Below are positions 1 to 8,927 of a DNA stretch of 64,000 nt, in pieces (the first letter of the stretch is position 1; each line of letters opens with the position of its first letter). The position numbers were made by a program, and so were the translations under genes. The notes under the pieces were generated by a model. That model did no database searches. It had not been told where the DNA came from and worked only from the letters and a program-made list of their open reading frames with translations. The stretch is taken from NCBI RefSeq assembly GCF_026735165.1, contig NZ_JAPQES010000005.1, positions 48,733-112,732 of the forward strand. Reading direction: 5' to 3'. Source of the stretch: Clostridium ganghwense. Its GTDB lineage: Bacteria; Bacillota; Clostridia; Clostridiales; Clostridiaceae.

Positions 1-1719
1 TTTGCTGCAAGCTTCTGAAAGAGAATAGAATTCTCCATCCTTTTGAATTATTATTTCCATCTGTAATAATAGCTTATCTACAAGTTCTTCTAATCCCATA
101 ACTGCCGCATTAATCATTAATTCTGCTGCTTGTTCACTATGAGCTCCTATATCCTTCATTCTTTTTGCTATAATCTCACGCACAGCCTCTTTTAAACTTC
201 CTCCATAAACAGAATACTCTATTAACTTTGTTTCCACATTAGGATTCCATCTATATTCCCAAATTTCTCTTATTAAATTTGTATTTTTTGATGCGGCAAA
301 ATCAGGCCCCTTAGTTCTTACACAAAACTCTGTTTCTAAAAATCTCATCATATGAAAAATTCTGCTTATTTCTCTATGAGACTTGATTTTATAAATATTT
401 AAAATCTTTTGCTGTTTTACTGTTGTATTTAAATTTATTTTAAGACTTTTACACTTATCTCTAAAATCCAAAACTATAGGAGGCATATTAGCAACATCAC
501 TTAAAATTCCAACTTTATCTCCAGTCATAAGTTTATTTAAAGTATCTAAAGATGCATTATTAGAAATATTCATTTCTCCCTTTATAAATGAACTTCTAAC
601 ACCATCCAACAATTCATAGGCACCACACTCTACTTTATCTCTTAATGCAGCAAGTCCTCTTGCCATATTTAATGCTTCAATTGAATCAGCAGTAGATATT
701 CCTTCACCTTTTTTTCTAAGCTCTCTTCCACACTTGGCTATAAAATGCACAACAGTATCTTCATAAGGATTTTTTTTCTTATCATAAATATTATTCCAAA
801 TTTCACTATAAAAAGCTATATACGGCATTCCACTTGCATATCCATTCAATTGATCACATTCTTCAAAAGAATACGCCATTGCATAAGCTCCTGTATCCTC
901 TTTCTTTATTCTTTTAAGTCTAAGCTTTGTATCCATTCCTTTAAGCTGCACTAATCCAAAAGTATGAAATCCACCTGTAACAACTAAAATCCTACTATAT
1001 TTTTGAGAATGTTTTTCTATTTGCATATTCATATATTTTTCTCTTGCAATGCATCCCTCTTGTTCAAGCATTTCCTCTGTATAATCCACTCTTGAAAGAT
1101 AACAATATGCTAAAAGATTTTTTACAAATGCCTCTTTACTAATATTTATACCATCTATTTCATATAATTTTTCCCATAACTCATTAAAACTTCTGCAATT
1201 TTGCTTTTTACATAACTTCTTTATAAATTTACTTCTAGCAAACAAATAATCATCATTATAATTTTTCTTTTTAAATTTTTCTCTAATACCTTCTCCTTGT
1301 CTGCTATTAATTAAAATCTGCTCATAAGGAAGATCTATAAACTTCGCAGGAATACCTTTTTCACTAGCAGTTTTAATAGCTACAAATTCTGGAGAATAAT
1401 CTAAGAAAGGATAATAACACATATATTTATCATCTTTTTCTCCTAATAATTCTTTACTATCTGAATATGTATAATAAATACTCAAAGGAGTTTTACTTTC
1501 TTCATGTACAAGTGATGATATTAAATCATTTGCATTACTTGGTCCTTCAATTAATATAATTTCTGGGTTATACTCATCTATAACCTTTTTTAAATGAAAT
1601 GAACAAGCAGGACTATGATGTCTTACAGGAAAATAAACTATATTTTCCTGTAGATTAAAGGTCTTTTTACACAATTCATTTATTTTATCCATTTCTTTGC
1701 TGAATAATAGTTTGTCCAT
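1..1719 (-). CDS. DUF5682 family protein, C-terminus beyond left edge (YehM-like)
   Basis: An open frame of 573 codons runs from ATG at 1719 to the left edge without a stop, so the C-terminus is missing. Upstream is AAGGAGGG six bases before the ATG. Near the N-terminus are the segment VRHHSPAC (residues 32-39) and ILIEGPSN (55-62), which I recognise as hallmarks of the DUF5682 family, whose function is unknown. The start lies 40 bases inside the end of the MoxR ATPase gene, so the two are translationally coupled. In known loci of this type DUF5682 accompanies a MoxR ATPase, a VWA protein and a SWIM zinc-finger protein; the latter two would lie past the left edge if the order holds. Family call is fairly sure; biochemical role unknown. 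Confidence 0.85.
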   Translation of the reverse strand, partial: MDKLLFSKEMDKINELCKKTFNLQENIVYFPVRHHSPACSFHLKKVIDEYNPEIILIEGPSNANDLISSLVHEESKTPLSIYYTYSDSKELLGEKDDKYMCYYPFLDYSPEFVAIKTASEKGIPAKFIDLPYEQILINSRQGEGIREKFKKKNYNDDYLFARSKFIKKLCKKQNCRSFNELWEKLYEIDGINISKEAFVKNLLAYCYLSRVDYTEEMLEQEGCIAREKYMNMQIEKHSQKYSRILVVTGGFHTFGLVQLKGMDTKLRLKRIKKEDTGAYAMAYSFEECDQLNGYASGMPYIAFYSEIWNNIYDKKKNPYEDTVVHFIAKCGRELRKKGEGISTADSIEALNMARGLAALRDKVECGAYELLDGVRSSFIKGEMNISNNASLDTLNKLMTGDKVGILSDVANMPPIVLDFRDKCKSLKINLNTTVKQQKILNIYKIKSHREISRIFHMMRFLETEFCVRTKGPDFAASKNTNLIREIWEYRWNPNVETKLIEYSVYGGSLKEAVREIIAKRMKDIGAHSEQAAELMINAAVMGLEELVDKLLLQMEIIIQKDGEFYSLSEACSK

Positions 1720-2792
1720 AGCCCTCCCTCCTTTGTACTTCTTTGTTTTGCTACAATAGTAAAGTAATTCTTTAGTTTATTTAAATCCTCTCTACTTTCT
1801 TTTATAACAGCACCAAGTATGTTTTGAACTACTCTATCCATACTTATATCTCCACCATCATAATAATAGGCACTCATAGCACTCTGGAAATAAACAGAAA
1901 CAGCCTCTGCTGTACTCATAACTGCTTCAGGCTTATCTAATCTATGTCCTTCCACTGTAATTCCTTCTCTAAGTTCATGGAATGTAGATGCTAAAATTTT
2001 CACGGCATCTCTATCTATTTCCATATCAATATCTGCTTGTTTTAAAAGTTTTCTAGATTCATTTTCAATTATTTCAACCTCTAAAGATAAATCCTTTATT
2101 GGAAAAACCGTTTCAAAATTAAATCTTCTTTTTAATGCACTACTCATTTCGTTTACACCTTTATCTCTGATATTAGCTGTAGCTATAACATTAAATCCTG
2201 GTGAAGCAAAAACAACTCCATCTTTACCAAGCTCTGGAATATTCAAAACTTTATCACTTAACATACTTATTAAACTGTCTTGAACTTCTGAAGGACAACG
2301 AGTAATTTCTTCGAGTCTTGTTATAATTCCATTTTCCATTCCTGTGTATAAAGGTGATGGAACTAAAGCTTCTTTGCTAGGTCCTTTTGCTAAAAGCATA
2401 GCATAGTTCCAAGAATACTTAATCATATCCTCTGTAGTACCTGCTGTTCCTTGAATTGTATTAGTGCTTATCCCGCAAATAGCTGCAGTTAAAAGCTCGC
2501 TGAGCATAGTTTTTGCTGTTCCAGGCTCACCTACAAGCATCAATCCTCTGTTTCCAGCTAAAGTTACTATACATCTTTCAATAAGAGCATCATCACCATA
2601 AAACTTTTTCTTTATATAAATCTCTTCTCCCTCTATTTCTAAAGGCTCATCACTTCCTAAAATAAATGTTCTCACAGCCTTTGGAGACAATCTCCAATTT
2701 AAAGGCTTAGGTCCTTTATCATGTTTTTCAAGTGCTAGTAATTCCTTCTTATATAGTTCCTCTGCAGGAGGTTTAATTATCTTTGCGTTCAT
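1680..2792 (-). CDS. MoxR-family AAA+ ATPase (YehL-like)
   Basis: This 370-residue AAA+ protein has Walker A GEPGTAKT at 88-95, a Walker B-like IITRLEEI around 156-163 (Glu-Glu rather than Asp-Glu), sensor 1 in NVIATANIRDKG at 201-212 and an arginine-finger region ALKRRFNFE at 219-227. These are features of the MoxR group; the partnership with DUF5682 and DUF4132 proteins points to the YehL subfamily. MoxR ATPases are thought to act as chaperone-like remodelers that work with VWA-domain partners. It begins 35 bases after the DUF4132 gene ends, with GAGAGG as ribosome binding site, and overlaps the DUF5682 gene by 40 bases, so it sits in the middle of an operon. Substrate unknown. Confidence 0.9.
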   Translation of the reverse strand: MNAKIIKPPAEELYKKELLALEKHDKGPKPLNWRLSPKAVRTFILGSDEPLEIEGEEIYIKKKFYGDDALIERCIVTLAGNRGLMLVGEPGTAKTMLSELLTAAICGISTNTIQGTAGTTEDMIKYSWNYAMLLAKGPSKEALVPSPLYTGMENGIITRLEEITRCPSEVQDSLISMLSDKVLNIPELGKDGVVFASPGFNVIATANIRDKGVNEMSSALKRRFNFETVFPIKDLSLEVEIIENESRKLLKQADIDMEIDRDAVKILASTFHELREGITVEGHRLDKPEAVMSTAEAVSVYFQSAMSAYYYDGGDISMDRVVQNILGAVIKESREDLNKLKNYFTIVAKQRSTKEGGLWTNYYSAKKWIK

Positions 2793-2827
2793 TACTATTC
2801 CTCTCTTTCACTCTTCCTATTATCCTT

Positions 2828-5800
2828 TTATTTACTTAAAATCTCATAAATATCATAAATCATTTCACTATAATATCTCTCTGGTACATTTATAGGAAGT
2901 ATTCTTCTATTGCTATCTATTTCATCATATTCATAAGAACCTCTTTCAATGGTTCCAGCCTTATAGAACTCCACTGTTTTTATCGCTACTTCTTCATACC
3001 CTAAATCATAAGTATTTATATATTCATCAAGTGTAACTTCAACCCCTATGTTTAATTCCTCATTTTCTTTATAAAACTCATGGTATCCACCACCATCCGT
3101 TACAGAACCTCTATACCAACCTTTTTTCATTATTCTATTGACTAATGTGGCATCGTTTACCTTGGTGTTTTTAAAGTCTTCTATAAATTTTATATTTTCA
3201 TCTTCACAAATAAATACATTTCTATTTATTTGCGGAAAAAATTCTTCTATTTCATTATCTTCAAATATTTCCTTCCATGAGGCCTTTTCCTCTTCACTTA
3301 ATTCTAGTGGGTGAACTATTGATATTTTGTATTTTTCATCTAATTCTATAACATCGTCATTTACATTATAAAAATCATCATCATAAATAAATGAAGTCTT
3401 TAATTCACCATCTTCATATAATCCCCAAATTATCCTTTTTCCTAATCTATGCATTATAGGATTTTTCATAAATAATTCTCTCCAAGACTCTACATTCCAA
3501 ATTCTAAAATCACTTAAAGAAGCTTCCATTCTTTCGATTTGAGCCTTTACTATATCCTTTAATTCCTTCTTCAAAATCTTAAGGTTATCTTTTGCTTTCT
3601 TTACCATTTCTTCATTGTCATCTTTAGTACCTTTAGGAAGATTCTTAAGTATCTTTCCATCGTCCTTTTCTATCTCTAATGCTAAATTATCATTTAAATA
3701 AACCTTGAATTTTCTGCTGCCATAATCATATTCTTTGCAGCTTATATTTTTAAATCCTAAATCCGGTACTATTTTATCCTGAAGCTCTCCTAAAGAATAG
3801 CCTAATTCACTTGCCACAAGTTTAAAGGCTTCTTTTGCACTATCTTTTACACTTTTATATTTAAACTTTCTACCTATAGAATCTACTAATATTAAAGCTT
3901 CTCCACTTCCATTTAAAGCTAGAGCTTTTACTATATAAGAAGCTATTTTTTGCTTAGATTTTGATGCAAGCTCTGTTATAAGTGTGTTTAATTTTTTAAT
4001 TATGTTATAATCTCCATGAATGGAAGCCAGTAATATCATCCACTTTTCTTTATTATTAAATCCATTGCTTATAAAGTAATCTAATACATTATTTGAAAAT
4101 CCATTTAAATCCTCTTCATTCATGTACTCACTAATAAGTAATGCATCATTATTTATTTTTAATTCATCACTTGTCATATAAGATAGCAAGAAATATTCTA
4201 TTATTTCATCTCCCATAACCTTTTCATTATGTTTATATCTTATTTGTGTAAATTCTTTATATGGAAGTGATAATTTCTTTTTCTTTAAGTTTTTAGACAA
4301 GCCCTTTATATAGGCTAATAAATCAAATTTTCCTTCTTCATCTAAATAAAGTGTTCTAACCTCTATGTTTAAAGTTTCTATTAAAAGACTTCTTATCTTA
4401 GGATCAGTTTCTTTTTTAAATAAGTTTTGTAATACATCTTGTACTAACTTTTCTTCCTTATAATTAACTAAAATTTCAGTGACAGCAAGTCTTACATCTG
4501 CTTTTTTATTTTCTAAAAGCTTTTTAAAATCTTCTATAAAATATACAATTTGTGAAAGTTCTAATTTAGATAAATGACGTACCAAAGCCTCTCTTATTTT
4601 TTTTGACTTATCCTTTAAATATTCTAATGCTATTTTTATATGTTCTTCTTTGTATTTCTTACTTTCAAATAGGGAATTAATAATAAATAACTTACTATCT
4701 GCTGAAAAGTCTTTAATATATTCTAAAACATTGTATTCATTCTTAGTTAGATATCTTATACCTGTTTTATATTCATCTACATTCGAATTATAATATTCTG
4801 TACAATACTCAACTGCACCAATACCTAAAAACTCTACAATTTTAGATATTTCTATACCTGCTTCAACAACTTCTTCTAAAAAATTTTCCATGGTTTTCTT
4901 TTCACTTTTCTTTCTACTTCTCTTAAGATGAGACCATATGCTATTTATAATTCCTACATTATCCAATTCAAAGAATATGTTAAAGTATTTCTTTCTCTCT
5001 TCTTCTTCCAAAGCCCAGAAATATATGAGTTCACCATCTATTCTAAGACTATGCTCTATTCTATATTCCTCTTTTAATAAAGGCTTAATTTCTTCAAAAT
5101 GTACTTCTCCCTTAGTATATTTTTTTATAAGAACTTTTGCTTCCTCATTTTCATATTTGAAGTTTTTATCTAGAAAGGTATTAAATTCATTGTAAAAATA
5201 CTCTCTTACCTTATCATTAAAATACTCATCCTTTGTGATCTCATAGCATATTCCATAGAGACTTATTCTATACCCGGTTTCTATATATTCTACAGCTTCT
5301 TTTAATAAATTCTTTTTCTCATTAACTTCTTCTATTACTCTTTCATAAATTTGCTTTCTCAATGGCCCACAAGTATAATGTCCATAAGAATATCCTAAAG
5401 CCCAAGACAATATCTGAGTTTCATTAAATTTAAACTTGTTCTTTAAATCACTTCTTATTTTTTCATAATTTTCTATAGATTTTAAATCACAGCCACTTCT
5501 ATCATAGCCATAGGTGATTAACTCTATAGTTCTATAGGGATTTAACTTTATTAAAAGATTAAATAATCTCTTTTGAAAATTATCTTCTTTATATGCCTTT
5601 ATTATTTTAATTATAAATTTTTCAACTCTACCAGCTTGGAAAAAGTAATAATCCATTAAACTAGAAGTCATTCTTTCTCCCTTCAAGTTATCTCTTACAA
5701 AATCAAAAACTTCATCTAGGGACTTTTCTTCTAAAAGATAAGCCTTTATCTCTTCTATTACTGTATCAGTTTCCTCAGCTTTTTTTCTATATCCATAATT

Positions 5801-5854
5801 ATATTTCTTTAATATCTCTGTAAATTCATTAGTTTTAACCTTTTCTAGTGCCAT
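2828..5854 (-). CDS. HEAT-like repeat protein with C-terminal DUF4132 domain
   Basis: The 1008-residue protein has a long helical N-terminal part; around 380-500 it shows HEAT-like helical pairs (for example KKIREALVRHLSKLE and KADVRLAVTEILVNYKEEKL). The C-terminal part from about 760 carries the DUF4132 pattern, including NPIMHRLGKRIIWGLYEDG (798-816) and SIVHPLELSEEE (about 844-855). DUF4132 occurs in the MolR/YehI proteins of E. coli, where it is linked to the MoxR/VWA yeh cluster; no WGR domain is visible here. Start ATG at 5854 follows AGGAGG. It heads the operon with the MoxR and DUF5682 genes and has a close but broken paralogue at 8928-12521. Probably a scaffold or recognition subunit, by inference only. 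Confidence 0.85.
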   Translation of the reverse strand: MALEKVKTNEFTEILKKYNYGYRKKAEETDTVIEEIKAYLLEEKSLDEVFDFVRDNLKGERMTSSLMDYYFFQAGRVEKFIIKIIKAYKEDNFQKRLFNLLIKLNPYRTIELITYGYDRSGCDLKSIENYEKIRSDLKNKFKFNETQILSWALGYSYGHYTCGPLRKQIYERVIEEVNEKKNLLKEAVEYIETGYRISLYGICYEITKDEYFNDKVREYFYNEFNTFLDKNFKYENEEAKVLIKKYTKGEVHFEEIKPLLKEEYRIEHSLRIDGELIYFWALEEEERKKYFNIFFELDNVGIINSIWSHLKRSRKKSEKKTMENFLEEVVEAGIEISKIVEFLGIGAVEYCTEYYNSNVDEYKTGIRYLTKNEYNVLEYIKDFSADSKLFIINSLFESKKYKEEHIKIALEYLKDKSKKIREALVRHLSKLELSQIVYFIEDFKKLLENKKADVRLAVTEILVNYKEEKLVQDVLQNLFKKETDPKIRSLLIETLNIEVRTLYLDEEGKFDLLAYIKGLSKNLKKKKLSLPYKEFTQIRYKHNEKVMGDEIIEYFLLSYMTSDELKINNDALLISEYMNEEDLNGFSNNVLDYFISNGFNNKEKWMILLASIHGDYNIIKKLNTLITELASKSKQKIASYIVKALALNGSGEALILVDSIGRKFKYKSVKDSAKEAFKLVASELGYSLGELQDKIVPDLGFKNISCKEYDYGSRKFKVYLNDNLALEIEKDDGKILKNLPKGTKDDNEEMVKKAKDNLKILKKELKDIVKAQIERMEASLSDFRIWNVESWRELFMKNPIMHRLGKRIIWGLYEDGELKTSFIYDDDFYNVNDDVIELDEKYKISIVHPLELSEEEKASWKEIFEDNEIEEFFPQINRNVFICEDENIKFIEDFKNTKVNDATLVNRIMKKGWYRGSVTDGGGYHEFYKENEELNIGVEVTLDEYINTYDLGYEEVAIKTVEFYKAGTIERGSYEYDEIDSNRRILPINVPERYYSEMIYDIYEILSK

Positions 5855-5909
5855 CTTGTTTCCTCCTAAAATTAGTTCATCTTTATAATTAATATCTTTT
5901 TTTCTCCAC

Positions 5910-5954
5910 CTACTCCTGCTTTAATACCTCATAAATATCATACATCAATTTTTT
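5910..5954 (-). pseudogene. C-terminal tail remnant of a third DUF4132 gene
   Basis: In one minus-strand frame 14 codons before a TAG read KKLMYDIYEVLKQE, which closely matches the extreme C-terminus of the neighbouring DUF4132 protein (EMIYDIYEILSK then stop) and the related SEIMYDVYI of the second copy. Nothing upstream in the frame is recognisable. I infer that a third tandem DUF4132 copy stood here and was mostly deleted. The piece is short, so chance similarity cannot be excluded. Confidence 0.45.
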
Positions 5955-5972
5955 CCTCCGCACTATTTTAAG

Positions 5973-6326
5973 TTAATGTTTTTCAATTACAATATACATT
6001 AGCAAACATTTGTTCGTATTGATAATAATTATTACATATTTATCCCTTTTTATCAATATATAATTCTTAATTATGTCATAAAAAAAGAGCACTTCATAAA
6101 AAGTACTCAAATATTCAAAATTATAATTTAGTTCCTGATTCAATTTCATATTAATCATAGATACATCTAGTCCATTTTTAAAAGAATATCTTTTTATTTT
6201 TCCTTGTCCAATTTTTTTTAGAACCTCAAATTCATAACAATTTCTTGAGCTTTTATTTATAAAACCTATCTTGTTAAGTTTTTCAAAATAATCATTCAAG
6301 TCAAAAGTATTTAATAAGAATTTCAT
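5973..6326 (-). pseudogene. Truncated AraC-type regulator, N-terminal fragment
   Basis: The frame encodes 117 residues. Residues 35-75 (GKIKRYSFKNGLDVSMINM through LNYNFEYLSTFYEVLFF) resemble the N-terminal sensor domain found in clostridial AraC-family regulators. The DNA-binding helix-turn-helix pair, normally some 200 residues further on, is absent. From about residue 73 the coding sequence runs into a terminator-like hairpin with seven Ts (6080-6108), and the rest is low-complexity Ile/Lys/Tyr sequence. The best reading is a 5' gene fragment joined to an unrelated or own terminator by deletion. A genuine small protein is possible but unlikely. Confidence 0.4.
6080..6108 (-). terminator. 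Intrinsic terminator inside the AraC remnant
   Basis: On the minus strand GAGTACTT and AAGTGCTC pair around a six-base loop and are followed by seven Ts. The hairpin lies inside the open frame of the AraC fragment, which supports calling that frame broken. Confidence 0.6.
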
Positions 6327-6376
6327 TGAAATCGTATTTTTTCTCTTTCTATTAAATTAAATATTTATTAAAATTA

Positions 6377-7333
6377 TTATGTATACATAATACCCCTCTT
6401 GCCTATTTGTATATTACTAGGCAAACATGTAATTCCTGGATTTTCTCGACAGTATGAAAATAACTGAACTAAATCTCGTTTAAAAACAGTTCTAGGACGT
6501 TTTGGTTCACGTATACCCCACTTTTCCATACATTCTAGAATAAGAAATCTAGTTTGAGGATATCTTATTGCTGTTTCAATAAGACACCCCACAGCACCCA
6601 ATTTAATTACTTCCTCATACTTTGGCTTTAACTTCCATACACATTTAGTTACTAAATGCCATAACCATAAATTGTAGGTATTGTCACTGTTCGGTATCTT
6701 AGTGTCAAAACACCCACCTCGTACAGCTGCCCAAAGGGCCAACAGTGAATTTTTCATAAGGACAAGGGTTCCTTCATTGTGTAATGTTGTTAGGAGAGAT
6801 TTAATTTTACTTGATATATTCACTCCTTGTTCTGCCAGCTTACAGTAAATATCACACATGTATTCTTCCGTTAACTTGTCACTTCTATAAACATCTGCAA
6901 GGATTAGGCCTATCACTTCTTGTGAGAAAGAAATTTCTGAACTAATTACTAAATCTAAAATTGCTGCAGCACAAAATTGAATATATAATTCAATTTTAGA
7001 TTTATCACTTTCTCTTTTATCTATATAAAGAATATGTGCTATATGTACAATTACTGGAGCAAGATCTGCACCAGTTTTAAAACACTTATGAAGTATTTCT
7101 AAAATTATCACAACAAGTTCAGGATTACTTACCTCCTTATAAAAACCTTTGTTTCCAATTTCTTGTTCTGATTGACAAGTTATTAGGCAATCTTTTAGTA
7201 AAAGAACTACCTTTGAGGCTATCTCTTTTGAAGCAACTGCTTCAATTAGAGCATCTTTGATTATATGACATTTTTCTAATTCTTCGCTCATAAAACTGTG
7301 TACTAACTGTTCTATACTTTTATTAGAATTCAT
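6377..7333 (-). CDS. Hypothetical all-helical protein, unknown function
   Basis: I do not recognise this 318-residue protein. It is rich in Leu, Ile, Ala and Glu, with no signal peptide or membrane segment. Repeated helix-like stretches (for example NPELVVIILEILHKCFKTGA and GAVGCLIETAIRYPQTRFLILECME) suggest an ARM/HEAT-like helical solenoid. A start at 7351 is open, but GAGGAGA lies between that ATG and the ATG at 7333 with about nine bases of spacing, so 7333 is preferred. It looks less AT-biased in its codons than the adjoining DUF4132 genes, and it sits between gene remnants, so it may have been acquired separately. It could be a partner or target of the DUF4132 system or merely a passenger. 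Confidence 0.65.
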   Translation of the reverse strand: MNSNKSIEQLVHSFMSEELEKCHIIKDALIEAVASKEIASKVVLLLKDCLITCQSEQEIGNKGFYKEVSNPELVVIILEILHKCFKTGADLAPVIVHIAHILYIDKRESDKSKIELYIQFCAAAILDLVISSEISFSQEVIGLILADVYRSDKLTEEYMCDIYCKLAEQGVNISSKIKSLLTTLHNEGTLVLMKNSLLALWAAVRGGCFDTKIPNSDNTYNLWLWHLVTKCVWKLKPKYEEVIKLGAVGCLIETAIRYPQTRFLILECMEKWGIREPKRPRTVFKRDLVQLFSYCRENPGITCLPSNIQIGKRGIMYT

Positions 7334-7418
7334 TATACAGATTCTCCTCATGTTTAATTTTATACATCAAATTCCAAGAATATCTTAGGTCAGCAAGCAT
7401 AGTAATTTTAATTGTTTT

Positions 7419-7583
7419 TCATATGCTTATAATACTACCTTTCTTATTTTTATAAAATCTTAAAATTCTTGGATAAAATCTTAATTCATCTAGCTTTTTT
7501 ATTTCACAAATTACATGCTCACTTATTCCAAGATTAGAAATACTTTTGAGTATATCATCAATTAATATTTGTTTCCCTATTAT
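7419..7583 (-). pseudogene. Possible short gene remnant
   Basis: The 470-base gap between the orphan gene and the DUF2167 gene holds one frame of 54 codons with protein-like content (LIDDILKSISNLGISEHVIC..., ending KGSIISI then TGA). It has no ATG, GTG or TTG start with a ribosome binding site and is preceded by in-frame stops. I read it as a possible decayed 3' gene end. Family unknown. The rest of the gap, apart from the promoter at 7713-7742, shows nothing I can name. Confidence 0.25.
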
Positions 7584-7712
7584 TTAGTAATTTTTCTACA
7601 TAATATCACCAGAACATATGTTTGTCAAACCCCAAAGACATATATAATACTTATAAATATCATCTCATATATAATCAATGATTCAATATAATTAAAATTT
7701 TAGTAGGAAATA

Positions 7713-7742
7713 TTGACGCAATATACATAATTATGCTAAAAT
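7713..7742 (+). promoter_or_regulatory. Predicted sigma-A promoter for the DUF2167 gene
   Basis: TTGACG at 7713 and TAAAAT at 7737 are separated by 18 bases, with TG one base before the -10 box (extended -10). The DUF2167 start lies about 65 bases downstream. Confidence 0.5.
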
Positions 7743-7807
7743 GTACAAGCAAATTGTTATTTTTGCAAAATTTTTCATATATTTAATATATTAATGGAGG
7801 TAACTTT

Positions 7808-8776
7808 ATGTATAAGAAATTATCTTATTTATTACTAGTTTTACTTTCAGTTATATTTATCTCTCAGCCTGCATATGCAGATAATAACTCTGAAATAAAT
7901 ATTAACTGGATTGTAGGTCCTACTACTGTAGATGTTGGAACTAATTTAGCAGAATTAAATTTATCTGATGGATATGTTTTCGCTAATGGTAAAGATGCTA
8001 AAGTCTTGATGAAACAAATGGACAATTCTATTAGTGGAATCGAACAAGGGATAGTTGTTTCTAGTGATCCAGAACAAGATTGGTATGTTTTATTTGAATT
8101 TGACGATATAGGATATGTTAATGATAATGATGCCAAAAAAATTGATGCGGATAAATTATTATCATCTATAAAAAAGGGAACAGAAGAAGATAATAAAAAA
8201 AGAAGATCACAAGGCACTCCTACCTTAGATATAATTGGTTGGGATGAAAAACCACACTATGATACTAAAACACATAACTTAGTTTGGTCTATTTTAGCCA
8301 CTTCTCAAGGAGAAAAGATAGTAAATTATAATGTAAGAATTCTTGGTAGAAAAGGAGTAACTTTAGTTACTTTAGTTGCAGATAAAGAAAAAATGGAACA
8401 AGTTAAACCTCATTTACAAAATATAATTAGCAACTACTCTTATAAAAAGGGTAATAAGTATACAGATTACGTAAAAGGTGAAGATAAAGTTTCTAAATTT
8501 GGTTTGGCTGCACTAATTGTAGGTGGTACAGCAGCATCAAAGCTAGGATTATTAGCAAAAATACTACTTATATTTAAGAAGTTATGGATAGTACTCATAT
8601 TAGGCATAGGTGGACTTTTTAAGAAAATAATAGGTATATTTAAAAAGAAACCTGCCAATACAAACAACAATACTTCATATACAGAAATTAATAACTTAGA
8701 TAATTCTAATGTAGAAGTATCCAGTGAGATTTCTGCAACAGCAAATGATACAAATGATCAAAATACTTTATTATAA
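7808..8776 (+). CDS. DUF2167 family secreted membrane-anchored protein
   Basis: The 322-residue protein begins with a signal peptide ending in AYA (residues 23-25). The extracytoplasmic part contains the DUF2167 pattern: EQGIVVSSDPEQDWYVLFEF and DIGYVNDNDA near 80-110, then LDIIGWDEKPHYD and HNLVWSI around 140-160. Hydrophobic stretches at about 235-285, broken by lysine-rich turns, form one or more C-terminal membrane segments, followed by an Asn/Ser-rich tail. Start ATG at 7808 follows GGAGG. It is a monocistronic plus-strand gene inside a minus-strand cluster, with its own promoter and terminator. Family function is unknown; an envelope role is plausible. Confidence 0.85.
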   Translation: MYKKLSYLLLVLLSVIFISQPAYADNNSEININWIVGPTTVDVGTNLAELNLSDGYVFANGKDAKVLMKQMDNSISGIEQGIVVSSDPEQDWYVLFEFDDIGYVNDNDAKKIDADKLLSSIKKGTEEDNKKRRSQGTPTLDIIGWDEKPHYDTKTHNLVWSILATSQGEKIVNYNVRILGRKGVTLVTLVADKEKMEQVKPHLQNIISNYSYKKGNKYTDYVKGEDKVSKFGLAALIVGGTAASKLGLLAKILLIFKKLWIVLILGIGGLFKKIIGIFKKKPANTNNNTSYTEINNLDNSNVEVSSEISATANDTNDQNTLL

Positions 8777-8797
8777 GTAATTTCATTATAAACAAGA

Positions 8798-8844
8798 AGC
8801 TATCAAAATGTTCTATTTAGAACACTTTGATAGCTTTTAATTTT
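8798..8844 (+). terminator. Intrinsic terminator of the DUF2167 gene
   Basis: A 17-base stem (AGCTATCAAAATGTTCT with its complement, one mismatch) with a four-base loop is followed by TTTTAATTTT, directly downstream of the stop at 8776. Confidence 0.75.
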
Positions 8845-8886
8845 CTATTGCTATCATTTCATAAAATTCTTTCTAAGACATTATAC

Positions 8887-8920
8887 CTATACTGAATTCT
8901 CAATTTAAAATTCAGTATAG
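8887..8920 (-). terminator. Perfect inverted repeat after the DUF4132 pseudogene
   Basis: CTATACTGAATT and its exact complement flank a ten-base loop, eight bases beyond the stop at 8928. The position fits a terminator of the minus-strand gene, but the T tract is poor. Confidence 0.45.
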
Positions 8921-8927
8921 ATATGTT

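Noticed and set aside
745..954. A 69-codon plus-strand frame opposite the DUF5682 gene
   Set aside because: It is antisense to a strongly supported coding region and its product is low-complexity.
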